This document shows positions 14,426 through 14,911 of a DNA stretch of 14,911 bases, in pieces (the stretch's first letter is position 1; every line of letters starts with the position of its first letter). This DNA comes from Planctomycetota bacterium (lineage in GTDB: Bacteria; Planctomycetota; Phycisphaerae; Sedimentisphaerales; Anaerobacaceae): assembly GCA_020344865.1 (NCBI GenBank), contig CP070830.1:2106215-2121125 (forward strand), read 5' to 3'. The notes beneath the pieces were generated by a model. The model searched no databases. It was not told where the DNA came from and saw only the letters and a program-made list of their open reading frames with translations. The position numbers and the translations under genes were made by a program.

Positions 14426-14911
14426 ATGATAAACGCTGAGAAAAAAAATGTCAGGCTGTTCGTCTTTGACCCTGCTGCCGGCACGGCCAACCTCGGCGAT
14501 GCAATTATTAACTCAGCGGTCACTCGCGAGCTAAAAGAAATCTTTGAAAGCCCCTTGATATACACCGCCTCGGTGCACAAACCCATGAAACCACAAGATA
14601 TCGACCGGATGCGCCAGTGTGAATATGTCTTTATCGGCGGAAGCAACTTACTCGGCAATACGGTCTTCAGGCCTAAGACCTGCCGGCTTTGGAGACAGTG
14701 GAAAATATCTTTGCGCGATGCCAAAGCGATTGAAAATGGTATTCTCTTCGGCGTCGGCTGGAGACAGTATGAAGGAAAAACCGGCTGGTACACGACAAGG
14801 CTGATAAAACAAGCGCTGTCAGTAAACTTCTTGCATTCCGTAAGAGATGATTTCACCCTAAATAAACTAAAGGCCATCGGCATAGAAAACGTATCGAACA
14901 CCGGATGCCCG
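14426..14911 (+). CDS. Polysaccharide pyruvyl transferase family protein, N-terminal part, cut by window end
   Basis: Members transfer a pyruvyl group from phosphoenolpyruvate to a sugar of an exopolysaccharide, adding negative charge. The visible 162 codons reach the last base of the window; full proteins have roughly 300-400 residues. The frame is supported by family patterns (PF04230): DPAAGTANLGDAIINSAV near the N-terminus, YVFIGGSNLLGN at about 68-79, GILFGVGW near 104-111, and SVRDDFTLNKLKAIGIENV with the final TGCP (the usual 'GCPT.W' site continues beyond the window). ATG 14426 fits the family start; an in-frame GTG at 14330 overlaps the wzy stop and would add 32 unlikely residues. 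No Shine-Dalgarno is visible. The 88-base gap from wzy shows no terminator, so it is probably part of the same operon. Confidence 0.85.
   Translation, partial: MINAEKKNVRLFVFDPAAGTANLGDAIINSAVTRELKEIFESPLIYTASVHKPMKPQDIDRMRQCEYVFIGGSNLLGNTVFRPKTCRLWRQWKISLRDAKAIENGILFGVGWRQYEGKTGWYTTRLIKQALSVNFLHSVRDDFTLNKLKAIGIENVSNTGCP

Noticed and set aside
14404..14901. 165-codon ORF on the minus strand
   Set aside because: It is the antisense shadow of the pyruvyl transferase gene, whose plus-strand frame has family motifs (NLGDAII, FIGGSNLLGN, SVRDDF).

Overview
The window is most easily read as chromosomal DNA from a Gram-negative-type bacterium, probably of the Planctomycetota (perhaps Phycisphaerae-like). 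This is an inference: the locus has an outer-membrane OPX lipoprotein, several genes lack a Shine-Dalgarno sequence while others have a perfect one, intergenic regions are long, and the secreted hypothetical has planctomycete-like composition. I could not test the placement.

Left part (1-4340): two housekeeping genes converge with only 30 bases between them. They are the C-terminal 452 residues of a prolyl oligopeptidase (+) and a complete L-glutamate-gamma-semialdehyde (P5C) dehydrogenase (-), which has its own promoter and Shine-Dalgarno sequence. A 366-base spacer with three GACCGAA heptamers leads to an unrecognised 316-residue cytoplasmic protein (+).

Middle (4341-6832): about 1.15 kb without a convincing large gene. 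It holds a decayed IS3-type transposase OrfA (-), then a highly structured stretch with a 14-base palindrome, a textbook intrinsic terminator, a 12-codon ORF with a strong ribosome binding site and a perfect 8-bp hairpin. After it comes a 334-residue exported protein of unknown function. Next is a 330-base spacer with a long near-perfect hairpin and the best sigma-70-type promoter of the window (TTGACT-17-TAAAAT).

Right part (6833-14911): a co-directional Wzx/Wzy-type exopolysaccharide locus. The order is OPX lipoprotein (Wza), chain-length regulator fused to a BY-kinase (Wzc), lipid-carrier sugar-1-phosphate transferase (WecA/TagO family) with an extra C-terminal soluble domain, Wzx flippase, Wzy polymerase/ligase-type protein, and the first 162 residues of a polysaccharide pyruvyl transferase cut by the window end. 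Together they would start a repeat unit on undecaprenyl phosphate, decorate it with pyruvate, flip it, polymerise it, and export the chain under tyrosine-phosphorylation control. Ordinary glycosyltransferases are not in the window and are expected downstream.

No complete new system is evident. The least explained items are the structured leader at 4970-5497, a sequence/structure motif shared between that leader and the wzc-wecA gap, the exported orphan next to the locus, the orphan at 3390-4340, and the soluble domain fused to the WecA homologue.
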